A stretch of DNA of 64,000 nucleotides from Adineta steineri (Eukaryota > Rotifera > Eurotatoria > Adinetida > Adinetidae), in the NCBI GenBank assembly GCA_905250115.1, contig CAJNOI010000006.1, positions 787,526-851,525 on the forward strand, in the 5' to 3' direction. Below are positions 1-13,500 of this stretch, piece by piece. Within the stretch, counting starts at the first letter, position 1; each line of letters opens with the position of its first letter. Position numbers and translations under genes: made by a program. The notes beneath the pieces are model-generated. The model was not told where the DNA came from. It did no database searches and worked only from the letters and a program-made list of their open reading frames with translations.

Positions 1-3000
1 ACAATGCGTTACCGGTTCTTTATCTTTTCTCAAGGGAATAATTTAATGATGAGAGATATCAGATTAGAACAATAAAAATAATTATTAAGAAAAAAATATA
101 TTTTACACTGATTAGCTTTTTGGGTCCTAGATAAATATGCAGTGTTGAAGTAGATGCATAAGCCGATAGCGGGTTCAAAAAAACTCGAGCATAATATTTA
201 AAGCAATGGGAATAAACGACAATGTACTCTTTATTATTAATGAATACTGTCTTTATCAAAGTATTTTTTTAAAGCTATGATATACAGTAGATTGAATAAA
301 ATTACACGCTAATACAACTTACCAGACATTGAAGTTGGCGGAATAAATAATTCTGCAGTACATGTTGCTTTTCCCCAAGAATTTTCTGCATTTAAAGTAT
401 ATCTTCCAATATCTTCGTATTGAACATCATGTACAGTTAATGAATATGTATCATTTAAAATTTGCTGTTGATATCGTTGATTATTTGGTAAATTCAATAT
501 TGGTATACCATTGAATAACCAATAAACCTATAGAAATAAGATAACAGAAAATACAATAAAAAATATTTTGTTTTTGATTTTACATTTAATGGTTGTGTAC
601 CAATTAATCGAGCTTCAAATTTTATTGTTGAATTGATTGATGACTGTCGATCAGTAAATAATTGAAGAAATTCAGGTGGAAAACCATTTGATTGAATATT
701 CATTTGTTCGATATTCATTGATGGTTTTCGATCAGTGAATACTTGAGGAAATTCAGGTTGAAAACTATTTGATTGAATATTTGTTTGTTCGATATTCATT
801 GATGATTTTCGATTAGTAAATACTTGAGGAAATTCAGGTGGAAAACCATTTGATTGAATATTTTGTTCCATATTCATTGATGGTTTTCGATCAGTAAATA
901 CTTGAGGAAATGCAGGTTGAAAACTATTTGATTGAATATTCATTTGTTCGATATTCATTGATGATTTTCGATCAGTAAATACTTGAGGAAATTCAGGTGG
1001 AAAACTATTTGATTGAATATTTATTTGTTCCGTATTCATTGACATTGTATTCATTGCAGGTAAAATAGTTAATATACTTTCACATTTTGCTTCACCATCA
1101 ATATTAATGGCTTTGACCATATAAGTACCAGCATCATCCATAAATAATTCAGGTATTTCAAGTGTATAAATATCATCTTGATTTCGAATCTATATATTCA
1201 CAAAAAAAATTAGAGTAATTTATTGACTTTTAGTTTTTAGAAAACATACTTTATGATCATGAGTATTTCGTAATGGTTGATTATCTTTATACCAAATAAT
1301 TTGCGGTTTAGGTTGTCCAGTGATGCGTACTTGAAAAAGTATTCGTTCACCTTCATGAACTGTTCTATTTTCGAATGTTTCTATAATATTTGGTGCTGAA
1401 CGAACAGTTTGTATACGATCACGAAATATTTGTGTATCTTTGGATTGTATATTTACTTGACATATTGATTCAGCTTGTCCCATTGAGTTAACAGCTGTTA
1501 TACGATATAATCCATGATCATTTTCTTTCTCACATCGATCTTTAATTAATGTACATAATTGTCCATCAAATGCCAATGTAACATCACGTGTATTTTTTAA
1601 TGGAATATTATTACAATACCAAATAATCTTTAAAAATAAAATTATTTATTTTTTGTAATGAAAAAAGAAAAAAGAAGATTTTATTTTACTTCAGGTTCAG
1701 GATGAGCATTTATTGCAGCATGTAGTTTTAATTTTTGTCCTTCATTTATAGTTGTATCAAGAAGTGGTTGAACAAATATAGGTTTACATGGTGTATCGGA
1801 CATTTCAGATTCACTAGTAGAACAAAAAATATTGAAATAGAAAAGAATGTCATAAATATTTTGTTATTTACGGTGTTCGACAGAAAAATTCTTCTACAGT
1901 AAGTTGTGTAAATGATCGTGCTTCACCTAAGAAATTACGAATTACAACTGCATACGAGCCTTCATCTTCTGGAAAAGCTTCTTTTATTAATAATGCTGTA
2001 TAGTCATATTCTTTTACAACCTATTTTTTCGTAAAAGAACATAATCGAAAATTTGATTCAAATAAAATATTTTCCACTAACCGTAAAATCTCGTGAAATA
2101 CCAAGTTCATCAAAATCAATTGGTATTCCATCTTTTAACCATTGAACATCACCTCTTGGATTCGCATCGAAACGACATGAGAGTTTAACTGGTTGTCCTT
2201 CACGTATTATATATGATGCTTTTAATGGTTCAGTAAGACGTGGCTCGTATTCCATTGACATTATAATGTCTAAAAACAAATTATTTTTAATTTTTCAAAA
2301 AATGTTTTACTAGTTTATCTATTATTTTTTTAGTATTTAAAAAACAATAAGTGATACTTTAGAAATCTATATATCTCCTATATGAATAACATATTTATCT
2401 GTCATAGTCGTCAAGAAGACAATATGGCAGACTGCCACTGTTGCCTTTCTCGACCTTCTAAATTTATACGTACGAAAGCGCAGGCATTGCTAACATCATC
2501 AACTTCCTTCTAAAGTCGACGATTGGATGTCTCCTATCTTTTTCTTTTTTTTTCTTTTTGCTGTCTGATTATATTATTGCGTATGTCTTTCTTTCTTATT
2601 TACCATGTTGTTGTTGATTAGAATAAATACAAAGATCAGCTACCGATGTTGCTTCACCAGTAATATTTCTTGCTCTACATGCATATTCTCCAGCATCACT
2701 TAATTGTACATGTCGAAGTGTTAAACGATATAATTGATGTTTCGATGTAGAATCCGATAGAGAATCTCCTTCACATAATTCAACACCATCACGTTCCCAA
2801 ATGACATGTGGTGTTGGTTCACCATATAGAATACATTCAAATATAACGGTTGAATCAATAGATGCATCTTGTGAACGTAATGGTTCGACAAATGTTGGTG
2901 CATGATATTGTTGATATTTATTGTCATTACCAATTATGGGTATTCCAACTAAAATAAGATAAGCATAGAGGATAGAAAAAGAAATACGAAATATTCTTAT

Positions 3001-6000
3001 ATAATTATTTGACAAAATTTTATTAATATTTTCCCATCACAATCAAAAAAAATCCATTTTGGTAACAAAATCATTATTCTTTGAAAAAAAATTAGTTTAT
3101 TAAGATGAATTATATGCTTTTTTAATTATTGTATGTATATGTAGAGTCTTTTTATAGCTTTGTATACATTTTTTTTAATGTAATAACTGACATATGACTC
3201 CGAAACGTTAGTGAAAAATAGTCTACAGTAATATTACTTAAAATATAGCAAAAATAGTACAGAAAGCAAATACAACAGGGATTATTTATATCATTCACTA
3301 CTTGTTGACGCCATTATTTGTCTTATTCTACTGTCTGCCTGTCATATGATATCAGAAGACAAACATTAACTCTGTTTCTTTATTATCTATATCCTTTGTC
3401 CAACTTTGCTTCGTATGTTACGTATATCATCAAGAGATACATTCTTTTTTCCTTGGAAAGCAATTATTAACATCTATATTAGACAATCGAAGTCAAGTTT
3501 ATTATGCTCGATTCTCTTTATATGATAAATATTGACACATTTCTAATTGAGAATTAATATAGTTCTTAAATACGTATTTTAACAAGTCAAATTTAATTTA
3601 CAAAAATCTAAACGAATCGTTGATTTGAATAATATAACAATAATCTTTATTTTCATTATATAATATGATTAATCGACTCATCGATAGATACATAATTACA
3701 TTGTTTTCATCAAGTTTAACACTCGTACTACGCATTTATAAAAGATGCTTATCTAATACATAAATTATATTCTTTTTTTTAATTACCTTTTACAATAAGA
3801 TATGCGGAACTTTCTACAGTGCCTGCAGTATTACTTGCTCGACATGTATAATAAGCTGAATCATCTTTTTGTACATCAATAAGTGATAATGTAGCTAGAC
3901 CACGTTCATATTGTATATCGTGGGTTAATGATGAAATAAATGTTTTATCTTTAAGCCAAGTCACATTAATTGGTTCAACTCCATCAATTATACATTCAAA
4001 TGTAAATCTAAAAACATGGTTCTTTCAGAATTACAAAGAAAAATGGATTCATTTACTTTGTTCCTTCATTAATCGTTATATCTTTTAGTGGTTTAATAAA
4101 AACAGGAAGTTGTTTAGTTTCTTTGTAATAATCTGTTCGATGTTCAAAATTACGTTGAACAACTGATATATCTTGATGTACTTTAATAAATGCATTGATT
4201 ACTTCAATATTTTTTGCGGTAACATGTTTTATTTGATGATGACCTTCATCAGGTCCTAAAAAAAATAAACATTATACAATTATATAATATCATTCCAAAC
4301 AAACCGAAAACATCAACTGCTAATGTAGTAATATATTTCATTTTTTCTTGTTCATATTCTTTTCCTTGATCAATAGCTTTTGAAACTTTATCAAGTAAAA
4401 TCTTTGTATCATATGCAGTTTGACAATGCATTGTATCTCGACCAATTTGTATTAAAAGTTGACTCGATTCTTGATGCCATTGTTCCATCTAAATCGAGAA
4501 AACAATATTTTTGCAAAGAATAATTTAATATTGAATTAAACCTCATCAATAAGTTTATAATAAGTAGTTGTTTTATCAACATGTTCACGATAATCACCAA
4601 TAGATACATGAACCACGGATAATTTTTTTTCAACATCTCTTATTTCATATTCAACTTGTTCATATTCTGGATGTTTTTGCTGAATCATTATTTCAGCTGT
4701 CGTACGAAATCTTCGAACAGCTCGTTCACAACTCTGTAAAAACAAAATATTCATTACAAAAAAAATATTTATAAATTTAAAATACAAACATCATAAAGAC
4801 GATTTATTTCATGCATCGTTTCAACACGATTCAGTGCATCTCGGTATGTTTGTGGAATACTTTGTTTTCGTCGATCAATTTCATGTTGTAATGAACTAAT
4901 TTCATAAACAATCTTAATATAGAATAGAAAATATTATCTTTGGTTTCATATTTTTTGTTTTTATTACAAACCTTATATTTATCATCGAGAAATTGACACC
5001 ATTCAACACGTTGTTTTAATTTGGATCGATTCTCTTCACATTGCTGTTGCCATTGAGTATATTTAGATTCAATTTCATTTTGTTTCAAATAAATTTCATT
5101 AATAAATGTAGTTGTTCCACACTGAAATTATTTGCCAAATGTTTATTCTAGATTTATATCATATTACTAACCTGTTGTGCTTTATTTTCAGCTAAACGAG
5201 CATCTTGTCGACATTGTTCGTAGGTTTGAATAATTTTTTCTCGTTCAGTTTCATATTGTCTCATTAAAACTTCTGTACTACGAATATCATTTGGTAATGA
5301 TAGGAGTATTTGCTCATTATTTGTTAATTGTATTTCAATTTTCGATGTATTTTTATAATAATCTATCATTGTATGTAAGAAACTTCGTGTTTGATTAATT
5401 CGTGATAAATATTGTTGATGAACTTTAACAAGTTCATTAACAATTTGTTCTTTTTGTCCATTTGTTTCACCACGCATACTTAATTGTTCAGCTATTCTTA
5501 AACGATCTTCAACTTCACGTGTTATTTCCTATGAAAAAAAAATTTTTCTGTTAAAATAATTCGAAAATATATAATTTCTTTACTTGAACACTATTTGCAA
5601 AATCGCTAAGTAAACGTTGATATTTTTCAATATTATCATTTGTTGAAAATGATGCTGGAACAATATTTAATTCAAATCGATGAACTTTATCAATTGTCTA
5701 AAATATATATATTTAGTTTATTATAAAATCGAGGATTTTGTTTTCCTTACAGTTCTTGCATCGTAAACAAATTGTTGCCATTGATTTTTGAAATCTTTTA
5801 AATTTGCTAATTTTCGAATCCATAAATCGAAACTTGAAGATATCTGTTCAAATTTACGGGTTATATGTTCACATTGATCAAATATAGATCGTTGAGTATC
5901 ATGTGATTGTAAATTAAGATGTTCAGATTCCTAGAGATAACATAATCAAATAAAAATATCACATAGAAAACAAAATACAATAATTTACCGTTTCCAAAGC

Positions 6001-9000
6001 ATGACGAATACGTTTACTATTATTTATCAATTCATGATAATTACTTCGTAAATTCGACCATGTTTCTTCAATATGTTTTACTGCTGATTCTGGTAACAGA
6101 TCAATATTATCACGATAACCGATTACATCATCAATACTAGCTAAACCATTTGATAACTAGAATAAAAAATGAATTATTTTATATATTAGATATGTAAGAT
6201 AAACGAGACCTGTTCAGCTTGATACCGAAAATCGACATAGGATTGAGCAAGTGTATGACGTCGAATAATTTTATCAGATAAATTTTGCCATACGGGGAAT
6301 ATGTTGTCGAATCGTGTTCGTGCTGTTTGCCAGTTACGATCATTACTTAATTGTAATTCATGAACTAATGTTCCAAGACGATGTATATCTTCTTCACGAT
6401 TCTATAAAGATTCAATCTATTTATCAGTCTATTCGATCATAATCTGTTTCTGTCTGGGAAAAAAGATAAAAGTTACAACACTTACAACTATTTTTCGATT
6501 TCTTATCATAAATATCGTTTATTTCAGTAGATATTCTAAAAGTATGAATACTGATTGATACAATCAATGCAATACTCTTCATATCGAATTTACAAGAACT
6601 GATATTTAGTAGCATCACTAGTATTAAGACGCTGTGAAATAATATTCAGTAAGTAAATTGTTTTTAACTAAGCCTTTGCAGATTTTGCTTTATATATGAC
6701 AAAGATATAGACATCTAATAATGTTGATTCTGCAGTAAATGTTTTGTTAAAACTAAAATTGACTATAGTCTTTAGTTCTTATTCAAACAAGATGAAGACT
6801 TTATAAGAAAAAACAATACAATTATATCTGTGACATTACTATCCAATCTATATTATTAGACAGAAAAGCGGAAAGAGTTATAACTATTTTGATGGTAAAT
6901 GGGGCGTCCAACAGTGTCAATATTTATTCATCTCAAATTTCTTTTATATTTTTATTTTATATATAGAGAGAGAGAAATGTCGAGTAAGACATATTCTATT
7001 AAACAGGATACTTTTGTTGGAAATGAAACTCCATGATTGCTCATAACTTGTTGCATATAAGAGCGACTATGTATTCCATCGTATCCGATATGTACAAGTA
7101 AACGATTTCAGATGCATATTTTCTTACATAATAAATAACATTTTAAGAAAAAAAATATATGCTAATTAATTAAAATAGTAACGTATACTGATATATGAAA
7201 CTAGGTTTATTCCGATAATGATTTCAAATTCTTAGCATATACTCGCTCTAATGAACATTTTCTAATAAATGTCATTTAGCCAGAAGGAAATCATTTATGT
7301 ACTCTGAATTATCATAATAATACAAATTACAACGATCTGTTACTATACTTAAAGAAAAACAAATGAAAAAAAAATGCCTTAGTGCTAAACACAACAATAC
7401 CAAAGCGAATGATGAAAGTTTGTTGATATATTACGTAAAAACACTAGACATCGACCATACGTGTTAACATAATTACATGATCTAATATTTTCTACTAGGA
7501 ATGATAAAGATAAATAAATAGAACCGATTTAATGAATCTAACCTTACAATAATGTTCATATTTAAAATAAAAACTTCAGGGATTGTATTATTAGATTACG
7601 ATTAGGAAATATCGTTTAGTTTAAAGTATAAAAACTAAACAAACAATTCTGAATATCGTCGTACGATCAGTAATGTCATTATCGTTGACATTAGATATAT
7701 TATCTTTCTAACCGTAGACACAAAGACAGATAGTAATCAACACATTGACAACTGTTGATCTGTCGCGGATAATAGGTTTCATTGAGAATATATGCTAACC
7801 TTTAAATCACGTTCAATAATTTGTTGATGAGATTCTAAAAAATCATTTGCTTGTTGGGTTATATCAATATTATTATTTAAATCAATAAAAATTCTATTAG
7901 AATTAAGAAAACGTTCAGCTACATTATATAACCATGATTGTAATCTTGTACATTCATGATCAAATGTTTGATATAATGATGAACCTTGTCGATCTAATTT
8001 ATCATAATCTTCTTTTAATTTAAGTCGTATTTTTTCAATACGTTTTTCTAAATCATAAACACGTTCACGTATTGTTTGAGTACTTGAATCATTTATTGAA
8101 GTTTTTTCTAATAAAATATGTCCTTCACGAAGTGGAATATCTGTTGATTGAATTAATTTTTCATTAATTTGATTATATTCTTGTATTAAATCTTCACTTG
8201 ATCGTAATTGATTCGTTGAAAGAGATAAAAGTTGTGTATCAAGTGAATCAAGTACTGTCAATGCATTTGATGAATCAATATAAAATTTCGATGTTAATCT
8301 TAATAATCTACGTCGACTATCAAGTTTAAGCGCCCATTTTTCCCATAAGGCTAAAAGTGTATGAGCATGTGCATGTAAACGATCAGCTCGTATTAAACCC
8401 GTATGTACCCAAGAATCAGCAGCACGCATACAACGAAGAACTCGATCATGTACATTCTAGAAAATAAATCAAATCGATTAATTCACAAAAAAGATTTATT
8501 CAAACAAATAACTTGTGATTCATGTTCAATTTCATTATGAATATTTTGTAATCGTTTATTATCATCTAATGTTCGTCCAAGATCAGTATTTTCTAAATAA
8601 GATTGACCTCGTTCTTGTAACCAATTTAAAATCTAAATAAGAAGTTATTATTAAAATCGAATTTATTTTTTGATGTATTATTACTTGATCAATATCATCT
8701 TTAATTTCAGACATTTGTATATATTCACTTAATATTTTTCTATTTCTCTCCCATTCATCTTCAAATTGTTGTCGTTCTTCATGATGTATACCAAGTAAAT
8801 GTTCAATTTCAAAACAAGCAGCAACAATTGAATGTTGATTTATTGATTCATTTAATGAACCTAAATGTTTAATACATTCAAGTAATCGTTGCCCTTCATT
8901 TATTGTATCTAATGATGCTTCTAAAACTTCTTTTCGATATAAATCATGTTCATCAAATAAAACATTCAATAATTTATTATCAAAATTTGCATTTTCTAAT

Positions 9001-9744
9001 GATGTAAACCATGAACGAGCATCATTAACTCGTTCATTAAACTAAATAATAAAATTTTTTTTTATCTAAATTAAATTATTTAATTAATATACTCGATTCG
9101 CTATTGTATGATAACGTATCGCCTGATTTAATAGATTCCTTCGACCTTCAAGTTGTAAATTAAGTTCTTTCCATGCTTCACCTAAACTACGTGCCATAGC
9201 TTCGTATACTTCATTGTATGATTTTTGTTGAGTGACAAGATCGTCTGCACGTGTCAACAGTTCTGTTATGTGATCTTGTTTAGCCTAGATAGTGTTAATT
9301 GTAAGTAAGAAAGATAACAAATAAAGAATTATCATATTTGTTACTTTCAATTTACTGATTAATTCATCATGAACAGTTTGATATTTTATTGTATCTCCAA
9401 GATTTGAACCAATATCTAATAAATCAGGTTCCATTTGTTGAATACGTACTCGTACAATATCTGAACTCTTTTATTAAATTCAATTTACAAAAGAAAATAT
9501 ATATATTCATTTATAAATATAAATTACATACTCGAAGAATAGCTAAAATAATTCTAGATTCACCAGCTTGAACAGCAATGGTACTAATTGTAGTTGTCGT
9601 TGGTGGATTATCTGTTGAATTAAATATTGCATCTGTATCAGATACATTTACATGAACTTGAGATATAGATCCATCACTAGCTGATGTGAAATTAGCCGAG
9701 GCCGTTGTTCGATGAGGGTGGTGATGTTCTTCTTGATCGGCCAT
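1..9744 (-). CDS. CCDC141: CCDC141-like spectrin-repeat/Ig protein, 3'-incomplete
   Basis: Multi-exon gene read from the ATG at 9744; the 3' end lies beyond base 1. Early exons are about 9532-9744, 9345-9467, 9093-9284, 8685-9041, 8513-8632 and 7800-8456, followed by a 1.4 kb intron to 6401, and all join in phase. The N-terminus (TISTIAVQAGESRIILAI, then an EPDLLDIGS block and a SLGEAWKEL block) resembles vertebrate CCDC141, a myosin-II/DISC1-associated coiled-coil protein. About 1000 residues of spectrin-like helical bundles follow, to about 4300. Roughly six I-set Ig domains then lie between about 4100 and 320, with the usual W and DxGxYxCxA motifs (for example DSAYYTCRASN near 3850 and DAGEYACRARN near 2690). 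Likely a cytoplasmic, cytoskeleton-associated scaffold (inferred). The several Ig domains are more titin-like than vertebrate CCDC141. No kinase domain is seen in the window. Confidence 0.72.
622..1050 (-). repeat. Intragenic tandem repeat, about five 28-30-residue units
   Basis: Inside a coding exon of the Ig protein, five near-identical units built on SMNIEQMNIQSN followed by FPPEFPQVFTDRK occupy the linker between two Ig domains. Units differ by a few substitutions and one by a single-residue deletion (MEQNIQSN). At DNA level the period is about 84-87 bp. Recent in-frame duplication is the simplest explanation. Confidence 0.85.
2281..2604 (-). other. Intron of the Ig protein, nothing else seen
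   Basis: Lies between two Ig-domain exons (2605-2950 and 2082-2270) with a GTAAAT donor after the QQQH codons. No coding or repeat signal was seen. Confidence 0.6.
2951..3782 (-). other. 0.8 kb intron of the Ig protein
   Basis: AT-rich interval between two Ig-domain exons; no ORF or repeat worth naming. Confidence 0.6.
6402..7799 (-). other. Large intron (1.4 kb) of the CCDC141-like gene
   Basis: Donor GTTAGC at 7799-7798 and acceptor TTTATAG at about 6402 flank exons that join in frame. It is far longer than the 50-60 nt introns around it. I see no coding exon inside on either strand. A short GA-rich stretch lies at 6965-6975. Confidence 0.7.
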
Positions 9745-10588
9745 CGGTTACAAAAAAATTAATTTTATTAGACTGTATATATATGAAAATGTTCACTAAC
9801 ACCACCACCCTTTAGCTAAAACTTGTCGACCTTTGACAGTTGTTCTTTTTCAGATATGATAGACTCTATTGCTATTATTGATAGATGCAATACGTAAGAG
9901 CTTTTATTTCTTCTAGTAATACTAGTTGCAATCACTAACCATACAAATACAAGGCTTTGTATAGTACTGTTCGATGATGTTATCCTTCTTCTATTGAGTT
10001 TATATCATAGAAGAAAAAAGAAGAAAGAAAAAAAAAGAACAACAACAACGACGGACAGAGTCAACGATAGGTTACATAGTAGCCAAAAGAGAGAGAAAGA
10101 AGCAACTATCGATAAATGGAACCAAACATTATATATATTATATAGAGCTGTACATAACCGTCGTTTACATCTTAAACAGCATCGATGATAAATGAGAACG
10201 ATTCACAAGAGAAAGAAGGTTACCCACTGTTTGTATGACCAATACATATAATCTGTTATAATCAATTGTTCTGTCTATATATGTAAATGTTTTATTCGTT
10301 AGATCATCAATTGAAGAATATTTTTATTTGTAGAAAAAAAAAGAAACAAAAAAAAAAAAAAGAAAACAATTTTTCTTATTATAACAAAAAGAAAAATAAT
10401 CATAGTTATACACACATACATATATAGGCACAGGTAAAACACGTATACAATCAGGAGAAATATAGCATTTACTAAAAAACATTTTTGAAGAAAAAAAAAG
10501 AAACAGAAATAATTTGATTAGATAAAATGAAAACACCGGTAGGGAAAAATTTATTTGCTATATTTTTGATTTGAAAAGAACATCATAT
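9745..10588. other. Intergenic region between the CCDC141-like start and the PLCL end
   Basis: About 0.85 kb holding the 5' flank of the CCDC141-like gene and the 3' flank of the PLCL-like gene. It has purine-rich and A-rich tracts (10009-10035, 10330-10365) and no convincing exon. Confidence 0.5.
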
Positions 10589-13500
10589 CTATTCGGATTG
10601 TACAAGTAAATGTGTTGTTTCAGCTGCCTCAAGAATCTATTAGAAAATAAATGAATTATTGATGAGAAATTTTCAAAAAAAATTAATAGATCATTATTAC
10701 TTGTCGAATAGTAACATTCGCATCTTGTTTAGCTTTATTTAATAAATCTGTTTGACCATGTAATAAAGCAAGATTATATGAAAAATTATCAATTGCTTTC
10801 GTAAATTTTTTTCCACGTAAACCATTTGCTTCAAGTAATTTTGGAATGTCTTTACTTAATTCGCATACTTCAGCTTGTACACCAAATAACTATATAATAA
10901 AAATAAATAATTCATTTTTTCTATCAATTATTTAAATCGTTCATTTACTTTTTTGTGTATCACACTACCATTATCAACTAATGCTCGACATCGATTAATA
11001 ACCTAAAATAAAATAATTTGTATTTCATTTTTTTTCAAAATATTCTACATACTTCTTCTAAAGCAACAACACTTTGACGAGATAATTCAGGTAGTGTTGT
11101 AGAATATTCGAAAATTGGTATCTGAAAAGAAAAAATATTCAAATTTGTTAATCTATCTTATAGAGAACGCAAAACATCTGCTAATTATATATCATATAAC
11201 ATCAGAACATATTTTTGCTTATCTATTCCGGATATAATCATTGACAAAAAGACAAAACGGAAGTTAAGGATATTTTTCTATAATCAAAATTTCTTATCTT
11301 ATCGAGTAAATTCTTCTTCGTTTTTTTTTCAATATTCAAATTTTCAATTTTTTTTTCTTATAACAACTTACATCGGATTGATTTCGAATAGTAACAGCAC
11401 CAACAAGATTGGCTTTTTGTAATCGACCAGCAATTTTTCTTACACATTGTTTAACATTTGATATGTCAGGTAAACCACACATTTCATTTAATTCGCAAAG
11501 ACTTTGTTCAACAGCATGTCGATATTCAAATGCTGTCTCCAATGGTTGAACAACAGACTAGAAATTCATTAGATTTTTTTGAGAACAAGTAAATATTTAT
11601 TTTGTGGTTTTACTTTGAATAGATCATCGATTTGTCGATGATTTACGGGTCGAAATGCGGCAACACGTAATTTACGACGTAATAAGGAACGACGATAACG
11701 GGATAATGATCGACGAGGTTTCTATTTTAATTTAAAAAAAAAAGATTAGGAATGACAAAAAGAAAAAAAAAACAATACGTACAACAGCTAATGATTTGCT
11801 GTTGATAACAATGTGCACAAAGAGATAGGCATTGGCAATGAGATCACCACCAATAGTATAAAGATGAATATGTCTATAACCTGAAACAAAAATGTTTTCT
11901 TAGAAAATAGAAATGAATTCTAATTCATTTACTAACCTGGTTGAATACAATCAAATGGTAATGTATATTGTCCGATAAAATCATAATCAAGTGATTCATC
12001 ATCAAGTACAACAAATCTAACAAGTGCTAATTCAGGAAAAGCTATTTCGAATTCAAATGCTTCATTAAATTGTGGACTTTCCCCTAAAGATATTTTTATT
12101 TCCAAAACAAAGGAAAAAAATTTCATTCTTACAATTATGATACACGGTTTTTGTTCGTACTTCATCACAATCTCTTGGTACACCAAATATCTGTACAACA
12201 ACATATGGATCAACAGAATTTGTTTTTAATTCTGCTTGTTCAGGTTTTGGAAGATGTAAAGCACTAATTACCTAATTTATTGTTTAAATAAAAATAAATA
12301 ATTAATTCAAAAAAGAAACGAGATAATACTTTAATATGAAGTATTTGTGGTGTATTTGATGAATAAAGATTTGTTGAAAGTCTTCCACTAACAATTGATG
12401 ACGAAGCTGCTGCAGCAGCAGCTGCATTATCGTAACGTAAATATGTTGGTTTAAGTACATAACCACATCCGCCATTACTTAAAAATCGACCAAAATAAAC
12501 ATCCATAAATTTGCCAGCTGTTTGATAATTCATTGAAACTAAAATAGTTAATAAATTTATTATTGATATAGTTAATTTATTATTTTCAAATGGGAAAATA
12601 AAAAATGAATTTTTTATAAAAAAACCAAAATATATAATCAAGCCTCAAGCAATAAGCAATTTAGCTGAAGCATCTATTCACCATCGGATCTCGAAAAAAG
12701 TCATTGTTAATTCTAAATATGTTTTTTCTCGTTCTTTCTATGTATTTTATTAAAGATAAATTTGTATATATTTTAATATGAAAACTAACCCATTTGACAG
12801 CCAACATTCCAGAAATCTTGTGGATTTAAATTTGATGAATCAACACGCCATGTACCAGGAGATATACGTGAAAGAAAACGTTTATTATAATTAACAAATT
12901 CTTCAGCATCACTTGTTGCTAAACGTAAACCAGCATTTTCACTAAATGCACAAACTTGTCCGGATTGTTCTAAAACAATTTTTATTTTTCGAAATTAAAA
13001 AATATCGATTTATGAAAAGTTTTCTTTTGCTTACGTTCATTAAATGATGTTTCGAAATCTTCAAATGGTGCCGAACGAAGTAGAGTAACAAGATCGGAGA
13101 AAGCAAGAGCTAATCGTCGATGTCTTTTACTACTCATATCCTATATAAAATAAAAATTAATTAGTTTAAATATTAAAAGAAATTATTACTTTTTTCGATC
13201 GTCTTCTGTTATCTTCATAACAATCTTCATCATCTGTTATCTCTCCATATTCTTTATTGATTTCATTTGAAAATGATGGAGGTAATTTTTTACTCTAAAA
13301 ATTTTTATTATAACAAATACAAACGAAAAATCGATTTTTTTAAAATTTACCTTAATAATAATCTTTCCACGTAAATCATTTGGTGTTGGAAGAGGACGAT
13401 ATTCATTTGATAGCGTATTTATATCAGTTGTTAAATGATCAAGAAAGATTTTGTCACCGAATATGTCAATAAATAATTGAGCGACACGTTCTTGTTGACT

